Part shown: positions 37,801 through 47,600 of the stretch, one piece after another | Position numbering within the stretch: position 1 is the stretch's first letter | Layout of the letters: the number at the start of each line of letters is the position of its first letter | DNA from: Archilochus colubris | Lineage: Eukaryota > Chordata > Aves > Apodiformes > Trochilidae | DNA: 64,000 nt | NCBI GenBank assembly: GCA_023079485.1 | Contig: CM041090.1 | Span: 2,399,180 to 2,463,179, forward strand | Direction: 5' to 3' | Notes under the pieces: model-generated | The model's input: only the letters and a program-made list of their open reading frames with translations | Databases searched by the model: none | What the model was told of the DNA's origin: nothing | Position numbers and translations under genes: made by a program

Positions 37801-39061
37801 TCCTATTTAAGACTGGAAGGTGTAGTGGGGTTTTTTTGTTTTTTTTTTTCTAAATTTCATTTAACACTCTCGTGTCTTGTCTTGGCAAAAACCCACGGAC
37901 AAGTAAGAGTTCTAATGTGCTGCTGTATTGCTGGCTAAATGACTAGGCTAGTTTTCAGACTGGGCAACTCATGAAGAATCATTTTCTCTGGTACATGAAA
38001 GAGTTATTTATCAGAGAAGTCAGTGCAGCCAGAAGACAACGTGAGAGTCTCATGCTAAAAAAAAAAACACAAAAAACTACGACATCATCTAATCAAAGAC
38101 AGGCCCTCAGAGCTCAAACCACATTTCAAAATATTTCTGCCTTAACAGGAGGAGTAAACTACCAGAAGCTGAAACTTTGGCTGCTTGGTTTTTCTTTTTT
38201 TTTTCCTTCCCGCATTTCCAAAGCCTGCAGAATTTTAAATATGTAAAATATCCAAACAACATCCAAAGATGCCGTGCTCCGGCATCTTTTTGTTTGTGGG
38301 AGTTATCTTCAAGCCCTATCACATCGCTTTTGGGATTTCTATTGGAGCCAAGCAAGCCGGGGAGGGAGCGGGGCTGAGCGACAATGGGAATATCCGGCTC
38401 TGCCTCCCGCTGGAAAAAACAGCAACAGAAGGGGAAAGGAAGATTCCCCGACACTGGATGACAATCGTCCTGTTCTGGGGAGCTCAGGAAGAGGGAAGTC
38501 AGCCTCACAGCTCCACTGGGTGACTTTTCCAAGAAAACTTTCCAAACTAGTTAGCGACTCAGAGAGGAAAGTCCTGCCATTCCTCCTACCTTACCGCTAA
38601 GCACCCCAGCACCGGCTGCTGTTCCCTCAGTCCCAGCTAAAGCCGATTCCGTCCCCGGTGTGAGGACCAGCAGCATCCCACCGCCGCCCCGTTATCCGTC
38701 CCGTTTAGCCGCCCCGTTTAGTCGCCTCGTTATCCGCCCCGTTTAGCCGCTCTATTATCCGTCCCGTTTAGCCTCCCCGTTTAGCCGCCCCGTTTAGTCG
38801 CCCCGTTAGTCGCCCCGTTTAGCCGCCCCGTTTAGCCGCTCTATTGTCCGTCCCGTTTAGCCTCCCCGTTTAGCCGCCCCGTTTAGCCGCCCCGTTAGCC
38901 TCCCCGTTAGCCGCCCCGTTTAGCCGCCCCGTTTAGCCGCCCCGTTTAGCCGCCCCGTTTAGCCGCTCCGCTACCGCCGCCACCGGGACCTCCCCGCTCC
39001 ACGTCCCGCCGCACCTTTTGCTCAGAGGCCGGACCCGCACGGCCACCTTGACGTTAGCCAT
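16778..39061 (-). CDS. STARD9: STARD9 (kinesin-3-like motor, START domain protein 9), 5' part: coding exons 1-3
   Basis: Three exons join in frame (47+70+117 nt = 78 codons) and give the extreme N-terminus of a kinesin motor domain. It starts [16 protein letters not shown] (the kinesin beta-1 strand with the VRVRP motif), continues into [17 protein letters not shown], and then has [19 protein letters not shown], which is characteristic of STARD9. From family knowledge, STARD9 (KIF16A) is a very large centrosomal kinesin that stabilises pericentriolar material in mitosis and has a C-terminal START domain. The P-loop (GQTGSGKT) is normally on the next exon and is not in the window, so the gene continues past base 1 with intron 3 longer than 16.7 kb. 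All introns have GT-AG borders. The neighbours HAUS2 and LRRC57 match vertebrate synteny. KIF16B is the nearest alternative, but the exon 3 text fits STARD9 better. Confidence 0.93.
17347..17556 (-). repeat. 3' LTR of the mini LTR element
   Basis: On the minus strand it starts TGTAGAGAAATAAG and carries CCAATAAAGGTGGGAC. The terminal CTACA at the left end is altered to CAACA. It pairs with the LTR at 18144-18351. Confidence 0.85.
17557..17590 (-). promoter_or_regulatory. Polypurine tract of the mini LTR element
   Basis: On the plus strand, ttt, then about ten C, then a long T run and acaaac follow the LTR edge at 17556. On the minus strand this is an A-run followed by a G-run abutting the 3' LTR, the standard plus-strand primer arrangement of retroelements. 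Confidence 0.75.
17742..18012. repeat. 46 bp tandem repeats inside the mini LTR element
   Basis: The unit beginning cttggcttccctctgctcag starts at 17742, 17788, about 17929 and 17975. The spacing is 46 bp within each pair and 187 bp between pairs, so a larger block containing a 46 bp tandem pair was itself duplicated. The intervening sequence has repeated cctcatgggattcca units. Confidence 0.8.
18144..18351 (-). repeat. 5' LTR of the mini LTR element
   Basis: On the minus strand it starts TGTAGAGAAACAAGACAAACC and ends GGAGGAGCC...CTACA directions reversed (tgtagcaggaggagcc on the plus strand). It is close in sequence to the solo LTRs at 8337 and 11212. Confidence 0.87.
18358..20516 (-). other. 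STARD9 intron 2, no recognised gene
   Basis: Intronic sequence with no recognised exon, repeat family or RNA gene. Confidence 0.5.
20517..21268 (-). mobile_element. CR1 LINE, 3' part with ORF2 C-terminus
   Basis: The CR1 tail repeats lie at the left, then the 3' UTR, then ORF2 remnants. The minus-strand text includes [19 protein letters not shown] and [17 protein letters not shown]. The frame is broken and diverged, so this is an old copy. Confidence 0.9.
21492..21561 (-). CDS. STARD9: STARD9 coding exon 2
   Basis: A 70 nt exon lies between a tttccag acceptor and a gtatga donor. It completes an Arg codon and then encodes [20 protein letters not shown] followed by NIK. This corresponds to the beta-strand/loop segment that follows VRVRPLSKR in STARD9. 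It enters in phase 2 and leaves in phase 0, which fits exons 1 and 3 exactly. Confidence 0.92.
21562..23134 (-). other. STARD9 intron 1, right next to exon 2
   Basis: No recognised gene. An open frame at 22642-22971 (+) has no recognisable domain. Confidence 0.45.
23135..23395 (-). mobile_element. Old CR1-like 3' fragment
   Basis: The plus strand reads atcatagaatggtttgggtt then ggaagggaccttaaagatcatcc, the end of a CR1 of a different subfamily (caaggttgttcc variant). Confidence 0.85.
23505..24010 (+). mobile_element. CR1 LINE pieces split by unrelated and AT/CA-repeat sequence
   Basis: A CR1 ORF2 fragment (23508-23572, aggctggtgaagggactcg) and a CR1 3' end (23904-24010, ending tgtgattctatgat) have the same orientation. 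About 330 bp between them is not CR1 and ends in a microsatellite. This may be one CR1 whose middle was replaced, or two separate pieces. Confidence 0.75.
23758..23903. repeat. AT/CA microsatellite
   Basis: Alternating TA tracts with variants and an (AC) run of about 14 nt (23865-23880). Confidence 0.9.
24011..27255 (-). other. STARD9 intron 1, no recognised gene
   Basis: Unremarkable intronic sequence; several short open frames lack domain evidence. Confidence 0.5.
27256..27540. repeat. GA-rich satellite: GGATAACAGA units then a 120 nt pure purine tract
   Basis: After an A-run, units of agaggataac alternate with agagg (27290-27420), followed by 120 nt containing only A and G (27421-27540), mostly a 5 nt gagga unit. 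It abuts a truncated CR1 exactly at agacacggagaatcc, so the array sits where the CR1 3' end should be. Confidence 0.93.
27541..28300 (-). mobile_element. CR1 LINE fragment (ORF2 end), 3' tail replaced by purine satellite
   Basis: The minus strand carries reverse-transcriptase C-terminal text ([20 protein letters not shown] near 28250-28190, then [20 protein letters not shown]). It shares with the copies at 33185 and 53764 the frameshift that ends the frame after [10 protein letters not shown], and shares with the 53764 copy a deletion of about 30 bp after ggatgaggttcaacaca. Confidence 0.92.
28301..33180 (-). other. STARD9 intron 1, no recognised gene
   Basis: AT-rich intronic sequence. Open frames such as 29093-29497 (-) and 29552-29932 (+) show no domain or splice support. 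Confidence 0.5.
33185..34808 (+). mobile_element. CR1 LINE, 5'-truncated, with most of the reverse transcriptase
   Basis: ORF2 reverse-transcriptase text is readable in order: [20 protein letters not shown], then [41 protein letters not shown] and the catalytic FADDT. The frame is broken by a small deletion near 33505, by a TGA near 33543 and by the shared frameshift near 34370. The element ends with CR1 3' UTR and a ttctatgattctatgat tail, so it is inactive. Confidence 0.95.
34809..38680 (-). other. STARD9 intron 1 sequence, with a dispersed repeat copy
   Basis: No recognised gene. The stretch 37354-37870 is repeated at 52898-53320 (listed separately). GC content rises from about 38280 towards the STARD9 CpG island. 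Confidence 0.5.
37354..37870 (+). repeat. Dispersed repeat of unknown family, copy A
   Basis: It begins actggataactttaaccaaa and runs through atttctagagagcataatgg, gtgctgcagctcttcttac and atttaagactggaagg. It is colinear with 52898-53320, with substitutions and small indels. No coding frame or recognised family. Confidence 0.8.
38689..38975. repeat. GC-rich minisatellite (ccgccccgtttag, 13 bp) beside STARD9 exon 1
   Basis: About 22 imperfect units of a 13 bp motif occur, with variants tcgcc, cctcc and a ctctatt interruption that itself recurs 89 bp apart (38751 and 38840). At least 11 units contain the exact CCGCCCC GC-box core. The array starts about 40 bp inside intron 1, downstream of the exon 1 donor in the direction of STARD9 transcription. 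Confidence 0.92.
39015..39061 (-). CDS. STARD9: STARD9 coding exon 1
   Basis: The ATG at 39061 opens [16 protein letters not shown]. The exon ends in AAAAG before a gtgcgg donor, leaving phase 2. The frame stays open upstream of this ATG for nearly 100 codons, but that stretch is GC-rich and unlike any kinesin. MANV is the family start, so it was preferred over the upstream ATG near 39349. Confidence 0.93.
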
Positions 39062-39629
39062 GGCCCGGCTCACACTCCGCAGCCCTGGCCCCGCATCATG
39101 CCCCGGCGCAGATCCCCGAAGGCCGGAGAGGACGGGGGGGGAGGAGCGGAGCCGCCCGCCCCGGGCAGCCCCCGCGGGGGCGGGAGGGAAACCTCCCCGC
39201 ACCGAGGGAGGGGCATGGAGGGGTTTCGGGAAAAGTCTCCGAACGCACCCCTGCGGCAGCCCGTTCAGCGTCCGCAGGGTGTTTTTTCCAGCCTGAAACA
39301 CGTCCGCCCGAGAGAGCGGGACGCCCGGACCAAGAGACGGTGGTTTCACGCTTAAAATCGCCAGTGCCCTGCTTCCTGCACATTCTCACTTGCAGCTGCA
39401 AACCAACCCTGGTTTTACTGAGGAGCTTCACGCTGACAGTCCGATTAAATGGGTGCTGCCACGAAAGTGCTCACTAGGGACCGCCCAAGAGAAACCGATT
39501 TGTTTCAGAAGTGAAGGGCTGCCGGTCTAACCCATCGTACCCTCTGTTCGTGTTTTTTTCTAAGTAACATGCAGACATGGGTAAAAATCAGGGAGATGGG
39601 TAAAAATCAGGGGGAGTGCCAAAAAGGCA

Positions 39630-42600
39630 GATACCCTATTAGGGGTACTTATATTGACCACCCAACGAGGGACAGGAGGTTGATGAAGTGTTCTGTAAGC
39701 AGCTAGGTAAGGTTTCAGATTTGCTTCCTCTTGTTCATGTTGGGAGACTTTAATTTATCAGATGTCTGCTGGAAATACAATCCTGCAGACAGGAAGCAGT
39801 CCCGGAGATTCTTGGAGTGTGTGGAAAATAACTTCCTAACACAGCTGGTGGCTGAGGGAAAGCTCACTGCTAGATCTGCTGTTAGAGCGCAGGGAAAGAC
39901 TCATGGGAGATGTAAAGGATGTAAAGGTTGGTGGTTGCCTTGGACAAAATGACCATGAGATGGTTGAGTTTTCAATTCTTGGGGAAGTAAGGAGGGAGTA
40001 ACTTCCTCCCTGGACTTCCGGAGGGCAGACTTTGATAAGTTTAGGAGATTTCTTGGTGGTATCCCCTGGGATATAGTCCTCAAGGACAAAGGAGTCCAGG
40101 AAAGCTGGACAATCCTCAAGAGGGAAATCCTTAAGGCACAGGAACAAACTGTACCAGTGCATCTTAAAATGAGCCAGTGTGGTACATGACCAGCCTGGCT
40201 GAACAAGGAGCTTTGGGCAGAACTCAGGAAAAAAAGGGAAGTCTATTGGCAGAAGGAAGGGCAGGCAACTTGGGAAGATTACAAAATTACTGCAGAGATA
40301 TGTAGGAAGAAAATTAGAGGGGCCAAAACTCAGTTTGAATTAAATCTGGCTACCATCATTAAAGATAATAGCAAGAGTTTCTATAAATATGTAAATAGCA
40401 AAAGAAGAGCTAGGGAGAATCTCCTCCCTGTGCTTGTCCTGAGAGGGGTAACTTGTGACTGAGGACATGGAAAAGGCTGAACTGCCGAGTGCTCTTTTTG
40501 CCTCAGTCTTTGTCAATGCCCATTGCTCCCGGAGGGTACAGCTCCCTGAACTGGGTGACCAAGATGGGGAACAGAGTGAAGCCCCCATAGTCTGGGCAGA
40601 AATGATCAGTGCCCTGTTGTGCTACCTGGGTGTGCACAAGTCTATGGGACCAGATGGGAGACACCTGAGGGTATTGAGGGAGCTGGCAGAAGTATTCCCA
40701 AGCCACTCTCCATTATTTATCAACAGCCCTGGCAAACTGGGGATGTCCCAGTTGATTGGAAACTGGCAAATGTAATGCCCATCTACAAGAAAGGTTGAAA
40801 GGATGATCTGGGGAACCTGTTAGTTTGACCTTGATGCTGAGAAAGGTTATGGAGCAGGTCATCTTGAGTACCATAGAATCATGGAATCGGGTGGGTTGGA
40901 AGGGACCTCAGAGATCATCGAGTCCAACCCTTGATCCACTCCCACTGCGGTTCCCAGCCCATGGCACTCAGTGCCACATCCAGTCTCTTTTGAAATATCT
41001 CCAGACACGGAGAATCCACTACTTCCCTGGGCAGCCCATTCCAATGTCTGATCACCCTCTCCAGAAAGAAATTCTTTCTAATCTCCAACCTAAACCTCCC
41101 CTGGCACAACTTGAGACCCTGCCCTCTTGTCTTGCTGAGAGTTGCCTGGGAAAAGAGCCCAACCCCCCCCTGGCTCAACCTCCTTTCAGGGAGTTGTAGA
41201 GAGTGATGAGGTCTCCCCTGAGCCTCCTCTTCTCCAGCCTCAACACCCCCAGCTCCCTCAGCCCTTCCTCACAGGACTTGTGCTGGATCCCTTCACAGCC
41301 TCCTTGCTCTTCTCTGGACCTGCTCCAGCACCTCAATCTCCTTCCTGAGCTGAGGGGCCCAGAACTGGACACAGGACTCAAGGTGTGGCTATCACACGGT
41401 ACATACAAGATAACCAGGTGATCAGGCCCTGTCAGGATGGGTTTACAAAAGTCAGGTCCTGTCTGACTGACCTGATCTCCTTCTACAGGAAGAAGACTCG
41501 CCTAGTGGATGAGGGAAGAGCTCTGGACACTGTCTATCTGGATTTTAGTAAAGCTTTTGACACTCTCTCGCAGCATTCTTCTTCAGAAACTTATGGCACT
41601 TGGGTAAATATACCCTGAATTGAATAAAAAATTGGCTGTATGGTTGGGCTGAGAGAGTAAATGGAATTAAATGTGGCTGGTGAGTGGTCATGAGTGGTGT
41701 CCCCCAGGGTTCAATGCTGGTGCCTCTTCTCCTTAATATCTTCATTAATGCTTTGGATGAAGGAATTGAGTGTACCCTCAGTAACTTTGCAGATGACATC
41801 CAACTGGGTAGTTGTGCCAATCTGCTGGATGATAGGGAAGTCTTACAGCAGGACTTAGGTTGGACCAATGGGCCAAGGGTGATTGTATGAGTTTTAACAA
41901 GGCCAAATGCCAGGTCTTACACCTGGGTCATAACAACCCCATGGTGAGCTACAGACCTGTGGAAGTGTTGTTAGAGAGCTGGAAGTTGGAAAGGGACCTG
42001 GGGGTATTGGACTTACTATGAGCCAGCAGTGTGTGTGCAGGTGGCCAAGAAGGCCGATGGCATCCTGGCTTCCATTAGGAACTCGGTGGCCAGCAGGAAC
42101 AGGGAGGTGATCATCCCTCTGTACTCAGCTCTGGTGAGGCTGCATCTGGAGTGCTGTGTTCAGTTCTGGGCACCTCACTACAAGAGGGACATGGAAGTTC
42201 TGGAGAGTGTCCAGAGAAGGGCAACAAAGCTCATGAAGGGCCTGGAGCACAAGTCCTGTGAGGAGCAGCTGAGGGAGCTGGGGGCGTTTGGTCTGGAGGA
42301 GGCTGAGGGAAGACATTATTGCTCTGACTGCCTCAAGGGAGGTTGGATCAAGGAGGGAAACAGCCTCTGCTCCTTAGTGAACTGTGATAGGATCAGAGAG
42401 AATGGATGGAAGCTGTGCCAGGGGAGGTTTAGGCTGGATGTTACGAAATATTTTTTCACTGAGAAGATTGTCAGGCATTGGAATGTCCTGCCCAGGACAT
42501 GGTAGAGTCGCCATCCCTGGAGGCATTTAAAAGTTTGGACCTGCTCCTTAAGGACTTGGTTAAGTGGTTGACTGTGGTGTTAGTCAAAGGTTGGGACTGC

Positions 42601-42648
42601 ATGATCTTGGAGGTCTCTTCCAACCTAAACATTCTGTGATTCTGTAAT
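39630..42648 (+). mobile_element. Old CR1 LINE with endonuclease and RT remnants, interrupted by a nested CR1
   Basis: Diverged ORF2 text includes endonuclease-like MFMLGDFNLSDVCWKYNP (39731) and reverse-transcriptase pieces KSMGPDGRHLRVLRELAE (40640), [12 protein letters not shown] (41535), GVPQGSMLVPLLLNIF and FADDIQLGS (41790). It ends in a 3' UTR and tail near 42648 (aacattctgtgattctg). The 40872-41389 segment is a younger CR1 in the opposite orientation. Many frameshifts; no activity possible. Confidence 0.9.
40872..41389 (-). mobile_element. Younger CR1 3' fragment nested in the old CR1
   Basis: The reversed CR1 tail and 3' UTR (catagaatcatggaatcggg) start at 40872, and ORF2 C-terminal sequence ends at about 41389. 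Immediately after it the older element resumes (tatcacacggtac), matching the text expected after the ggagcaggtcatcttgagta stretch on the left. Confidence 0.92.
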
Positions 42649-42782
42649 AGGAAAACCAGCACTGCTTAAAGTGCAAAACACATTTAATTAATATACGGGT
42701 AATTTAAGGAAAGTCAGTATCTTTTTCCTCACTACTGGTAAAGGAGTGTTTTAAATTCCTCTGAAAAACTCCACTCTTTATG

Positions 42783-42960
42783 TGGGACAAAAACACGGAC
42801 ATGCTGGACCATGTCCAGAGAAGGGCCATGAGGATGATCAGAGGGCTGGAGCACCTCTGCTATGAGGAGAGACTGAGAGAGTTGGGGTTGTTCAGTCTGG
42901 AGAGGAGAAGGCTCTGAGACCTTATTGCAGCCTTCCAGTATCTGAAGGGGGCTACAAGAA
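42783..42960 (+). mobile_element. Diverged CR1 fragment
   Basis: Contains gtccagagaagggccatgag and ctatgaggagagactgagag, the ORF2 C-terminal segment of an older CR1. No tail is visible. Confidence 0.75.
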
Positions 42961-44107
42961 AGCTACAAGAAAGCCTGGATTGCTTCTTCCCATTTCACAG
43001 ACTGTGCAAAGCATTTTCAGTAAAAATGCCAGCTCCTCCTCTGTAGCTTTTTTTCTCCACATCTAATAATGACAATGACATGGGACTTTGGACTCAAATC
43101 CTGCAGTGACATATAGCAAATGCTCACACAAAGAACCCATTCAAGTTTATGGGACTCAAATGCCAGTTTATATTCTCAGATCCTAACTACTGACACTCTG
43201 CTTGACTTAATCCAAATTGTTTCTGTCCTCTTAACTTCTCAACAGGAGAAGAGAGGAACACCAGGTACACTTACATAGCATACCAGAGAATTTGTTAGGC
43301 TATACTCCTTGACATCACCATCACACCCAGCAGAACATAGTCTACAAAGATTAAAGTGGGGTTCTTGGAGAACTTCAAATACAGAGGAGACTGATTACAA
43401 GCAAGTCAGATAGAAGACTGAATGAAGAACCAAAGATTCTCAACTCTATTCTAAGTTTTCATGCAGTAGTCAGCTCAACTAGTGCTGTGTGTAGTACTGA
43501 GCCACCTAGTGGCTACTTTCAAAAAAATAAAGGGGTCTTATTTTCATTAAAAAGAAAAAAATCCACAAGATGAATGTATGAAGAATTCAGGTAACAAACA
43601 ATACAACAGTAGAAAAGAATATATCTCCATGACTTCCAGTTTTTCTGTATCCTGAACTGGACATCCTCCAATGAGAAGCAGCAGCTGTCCTGCTTTATGG
43701 ATGTCCTGCCCATGACATTTTACCAACAAGTCTTTTCATGATATGAAAGTCATGGTTGCAAAGTGGAGCAATCAATGCTTTTGCTAAAGTGTCAGTCATA
43801 CTAGTGAAACATGTTCTATTCTAAAGGGGGGTGCTGAAGACAGGGCAAGCAACAGAAAAAGAGACTGAAGAATATATTTATTACTATCAGAGAAATGTGG
43901 TGTGCCAGTCAGTAGACCTGCCACATACAAGAGTGTTTCCTGCTTTCCCACATATCACAGACATAAGCTGTAACTTAAAACTAGTTTGATTTCTTGGTTG
44001 GATCTCCTATAGAGCATAGGATGGGTTTTAAGACTTAGCATTGTTCTTTTAATTACAGAAATTTGCAGCAAAATACAAATCAAGAACCTGACCTCTTGAA
44101 ATCTAGC
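42961..44107. other. Intergenic stretch between old CR1 and HAUS2 3' end
   Basis: No recognised gene or repeat; this may include distal HAUS2 3' UTR. Confidence 0.45.
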
Positions 44108-44110
44108 ACT

Positions 44111-44116
44111 TTTATT
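44111..44116 (-). promoter_or_regulatory. HAUS2: Candidate HAUS2 polyadenylation signal
   Basis: AATAAA on the minus strand, about 390 nt after the HAUS2 stop codon. It is a candidate only; other AT-rich options exist further left. Confidence 0.45.
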
Positions 44117-44507
44117 GTAGTTTCATAGTAACATACAAAATAGTTTATTACCAATACACTTATAAAAATGAGTAAAGACACTATAGCAAGTGTATAAGAA
44201 GTATCAAAACATCTCTATTCATGATATAAAGCTCCAAGGGAACTCTGCCTGACTGTTTTGAAAAAGAACTCCTTAGCAGTCTTCTCAGTAGTCTGTCTGT
44301 CTTCCTGTGATCTACTGCTTATTGTCATTGTTTCCTTGGGGTTTTTTGGGTTTGGTTTGGGTTTTTTTTTTGGAGAATGGCTATGTAAGAACAGAAGTAT
44401 AACCACCGTTGAAGTCCCCATTGGATTAAAGGACAACTGTGTTGTAGCTTTCACCTGAGACAGTAAAAAGGTAGTTCTCTGAATAAGCATCCTATGAGGA
44501 AAATTAT

Positions 44508-44657
44508 TTAAGTTAAAGATAAGACAAAGTCCAATTCAGCAGTTTTGCAGATGCTGTCAGAATACACTTCTTTATGTACTTCTCTCCATTTCAATATTTG
44601 CTCTGCCAGCTCCTCCAGATCCATCACAAGCATCTCTGCTTTTGTCAAAGCAGTGTC
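44508..44657 (-). CDS. HAUS2: HAUS2 coding exon 6 (last)
   Basis: Acceptor ctgcttcag; encodes [20 protein letters not shown] and [19 protein letters not shown] and ends ELDFVLSLT then TAA at 44508. The C-terminal tail is shorter than, and unlike, the mammalian one. Confidence 0.92.
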   Translation of the reverse strand, partial: DTALTKAEMLVMDLEELAEQILKWREVHKEVYSDSICKTAELDFVLSLT

Positions 44658-47600
44658 CTGAAGCAGAAAAGAGTTGGATTTAATCTCTATACATTGTGTC
44701 AATCTAGCAGGACATTAAAATGACCTGAATAAGCAAAACATTGAATTCTTAACACTGAAGGAGACAGGAAGCTCAGTTCTTTTGCTACTCACCATGTTCT
44801 TCATCATGTCTGGTATCTGGGGGATGCTTCTTAAGGTCTGCAAATGGCTTTCAAGATTCTCAATGAAAGTCACAGCCTCAGCCAACAAGTCTACTACAGA
44901 CCTGTAACCCAGAATGAGTCCTCTACTCAAAAGTGTGCAAGACAATAAGGATTTAATACTTCCAAGCTCTTCTTTCTTTCCCCTGTGCATTTTCCTGGAG
45001 TTCTCTGCTCCAGTTTTATGCAAGTTCTTAACCATCTAATTGACTTCTCTGCAAGTACACTTCTTTTATCACTCTCAGTAACAAGTCAGGAATTACAGAA
45101 GTGAACATGTATTTCTCCAGTAACTGGGTTAGATTTTTAGACCATGAGAAGAATCATTTTAAAAACATCTATTACACATGTCTGGGAATCATTCAAACAC
45201 TTATTCTAATCAAGTCATGGTAGAAGGTGGAAGATACCAAATACTAAAGTGACAATTCCTAGTTATGGAGAAGCATAATAAACAGATGTATTAAATGGCT
45301 TGCTTAAGACAATCCATCATAAATTGTGGTGACATTTTCAGAAGACAAGACTAGCAACCTAAGTAAATGTTCCTAAAATACCCATCACTACTTTTCTATG
45401 AATTTAGCAATGAGTAACTACTAGCTTTTAGCTGAGGTTATGCTACTTTTTTTTATTGCTATTCTCACTGGAAATGTGAATGAAAGCATGCATTTTTTAC
45501 TGCATACTAGTTCAAATTAATGGGGACTCATGCAAACAAAGAACAATTGTTTTCTATATGCCTACCTGTGGAAAGTAACCTCAATAGGCAAGCTCTCTTG
45601 ACACCTGGGTTTTATTAACCTCCTCCTAAGAGCACTCTTCTCTTTTAGTACTGCTTCCAAGTGTCTGTTCATATCTTCCAAAATCTCACATTTTTTGCCT
45701 ATAAAAGAAAAATGCAAAGTTGAAATCATCCTGCTAAAACAAGAGCAAAGTTTCTTCTGAAGAAAGTCAAGGACTGACCTATTGCACTATTACACCAGTA
45801 ATCAGAACAACTGTTGTTAGAGCACACAGGACTTAACATCAATATGCAACCTGAAGTCATAATACCAACTTTCTAGAGATAAAACTTTAATGCTGAACAA
45901 TTAACAAAGCTAAGTAAACTGTCTTTGAAATGAAACTAACTTCCAAAACTATACCATAGTATATTATTACAATTATTACATATATTATGTAATAATATCT
46001 TACATATATTGCAATATATGTAATTATTACAATAATTATAATAATAATATATTATAATTATATATAATATAATAATAATTACTGAATTTATTACAGTATT
46101 TTTCACAAGCCTAACACAGAAGTAGCAAGCTAGAACGTTTTAAAGTGTTTATCAACTCATAGAAGGGAGAGTGTGAAATAAACCAAACCAATACATATGC
46201 TCGTAAACACTAAAATTAAAATCCAAGTGATTTTGGGGGCATACAGGTGCAGCAGAAATACACTGAGTTACTGGAAAAGCAGCAGAGTAAGTACATAGGG
46301 CAAGGGAAGCAAATTGGTTATTGAGGATCTCACAGCTTCTCAGGCTCCACTGACCCTGGGGAGCTGACCACAAACATACTATTTTTTATTTTTTTTTTTG
46401 GAGAATGAGTTACATGCACAGCTTCTCCTGAGACAGCAGACCATGCAAGATTAAATAGTATGGAAGTGTTCCTTAGGGGTTAATAAAACATCTGCAGCCT
46501 GTAAGAAGCTACCCAGTGGAGACAGCTGCAGTAACTTCTAGATGTGTCACATTATCAGATGAAAATTAAAATGCTGATTGAGTCATTGAACAGTCTTGAT
46601 TTTTCTACAACTGCACTTACTTAAGTAAAAAGGGTGAGTAATGTCTGCTGTCTCTTTCTCCAACTGCAGCATTTCAATTTTCAGTTTCATCTACAAGAAG
46701 AAGAACATGAGATTACAATGCATTTTAGTATATTTATCCAGATACTGTTGACTCTCTTGGGGTGGAGAGGATGTAGCAAGGGAGAAAGTGGGAGCATGGA
46801 TGACAACGTGTATGAAAAGAGTATTTGCATGAATGCACATTATCATGCTCTCTGGAGTGTTTCTACTACAAGATGTAGCTTTTTTGGTCAACAGGAAAGG
46901 ACTGTTCAAAGAAAAAAAAAAACAACAAACAAAACAATTTGGTGATTTGCTGGGAATTTGTGCTAGAAAAGAAAGATCCTGCAATTTATTCCCAAACTAT
47001 AGAAACTTGCATCTCCTACAAAGCAGTTTCATATTCCACTAAAGAATCTCTCACAGCCCCAAGTTTCCTCCTCCTGGAGAAGATTGGTTTGTGTTGTGCT
47101 GGCTTTTTTGTTGTGGGACAAGCTCTCTTAGGTACAGGAGGGTTGGTCGTACTTCAAGGAACAAGTTCTGAAAGCACAGGAGCAGGCTGTCCCAGTATGC
47201 CGAAAAGCGAGCCGGCGGGGAAGACGACCGGCCTGGCTGAATTGGGAGACTCTGAAAGAAATTAGGGTTAAGAGGAGGGCCTACCAATTATGGAAAAAAG
47301 GGATAACTACTGAGGAAGAATTTAGGAATATTATTAAGTCATGTCGAAAGAAAATCAGAGACACAAAAGCACAATGCGAACGGAATCTCGCCACCTCTGT
47401 GAAGGATAACAAAAAGTCCTTCTACAGATACATTAGCAGCAAAAGAAGGGGCAAGGAAAATATCCATTCTTTACTGACACGAGTGGGAATATAGTTGTTA
47501 AAGATGAAGAAAAGGCTGAGGTATTTAACACCTTCTTTACCTCAGTTTTCAGCGGAAAGACAGGTTACCCTGAAGACGGATGGCTTCTGGAGCTCAAGAA

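Larger units (their letters stand above)
38580..39420 (-). promoter_or_regulatory. STARD9: STARD9 CpG-rich promoter/exon 1 region
   Basis: High GC with many CpGs surrounds the STARD9 start codon (39061) and extends upstream to about 39350, in clear contrast to the AT-rich flanks. No TATA box was seen. The 5' UTR boundary cannot be placed from sequence alone. Confidence 0.7.

Noticed and set aside
38689..38975. CRISPR-like array
   Set aside because: Units are 13 bp tandem repeats without unique spacers, in a eukaryotic CpG island; it is a minisatellite.
39062..39349. In-frame N-terminal extension of STARD9 exon 1 from the ATG at 39349
   Set aside because: The family start is MANV at 39061. 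The upstream part is GC-rich CpG-island translation with no kinesin similarity.
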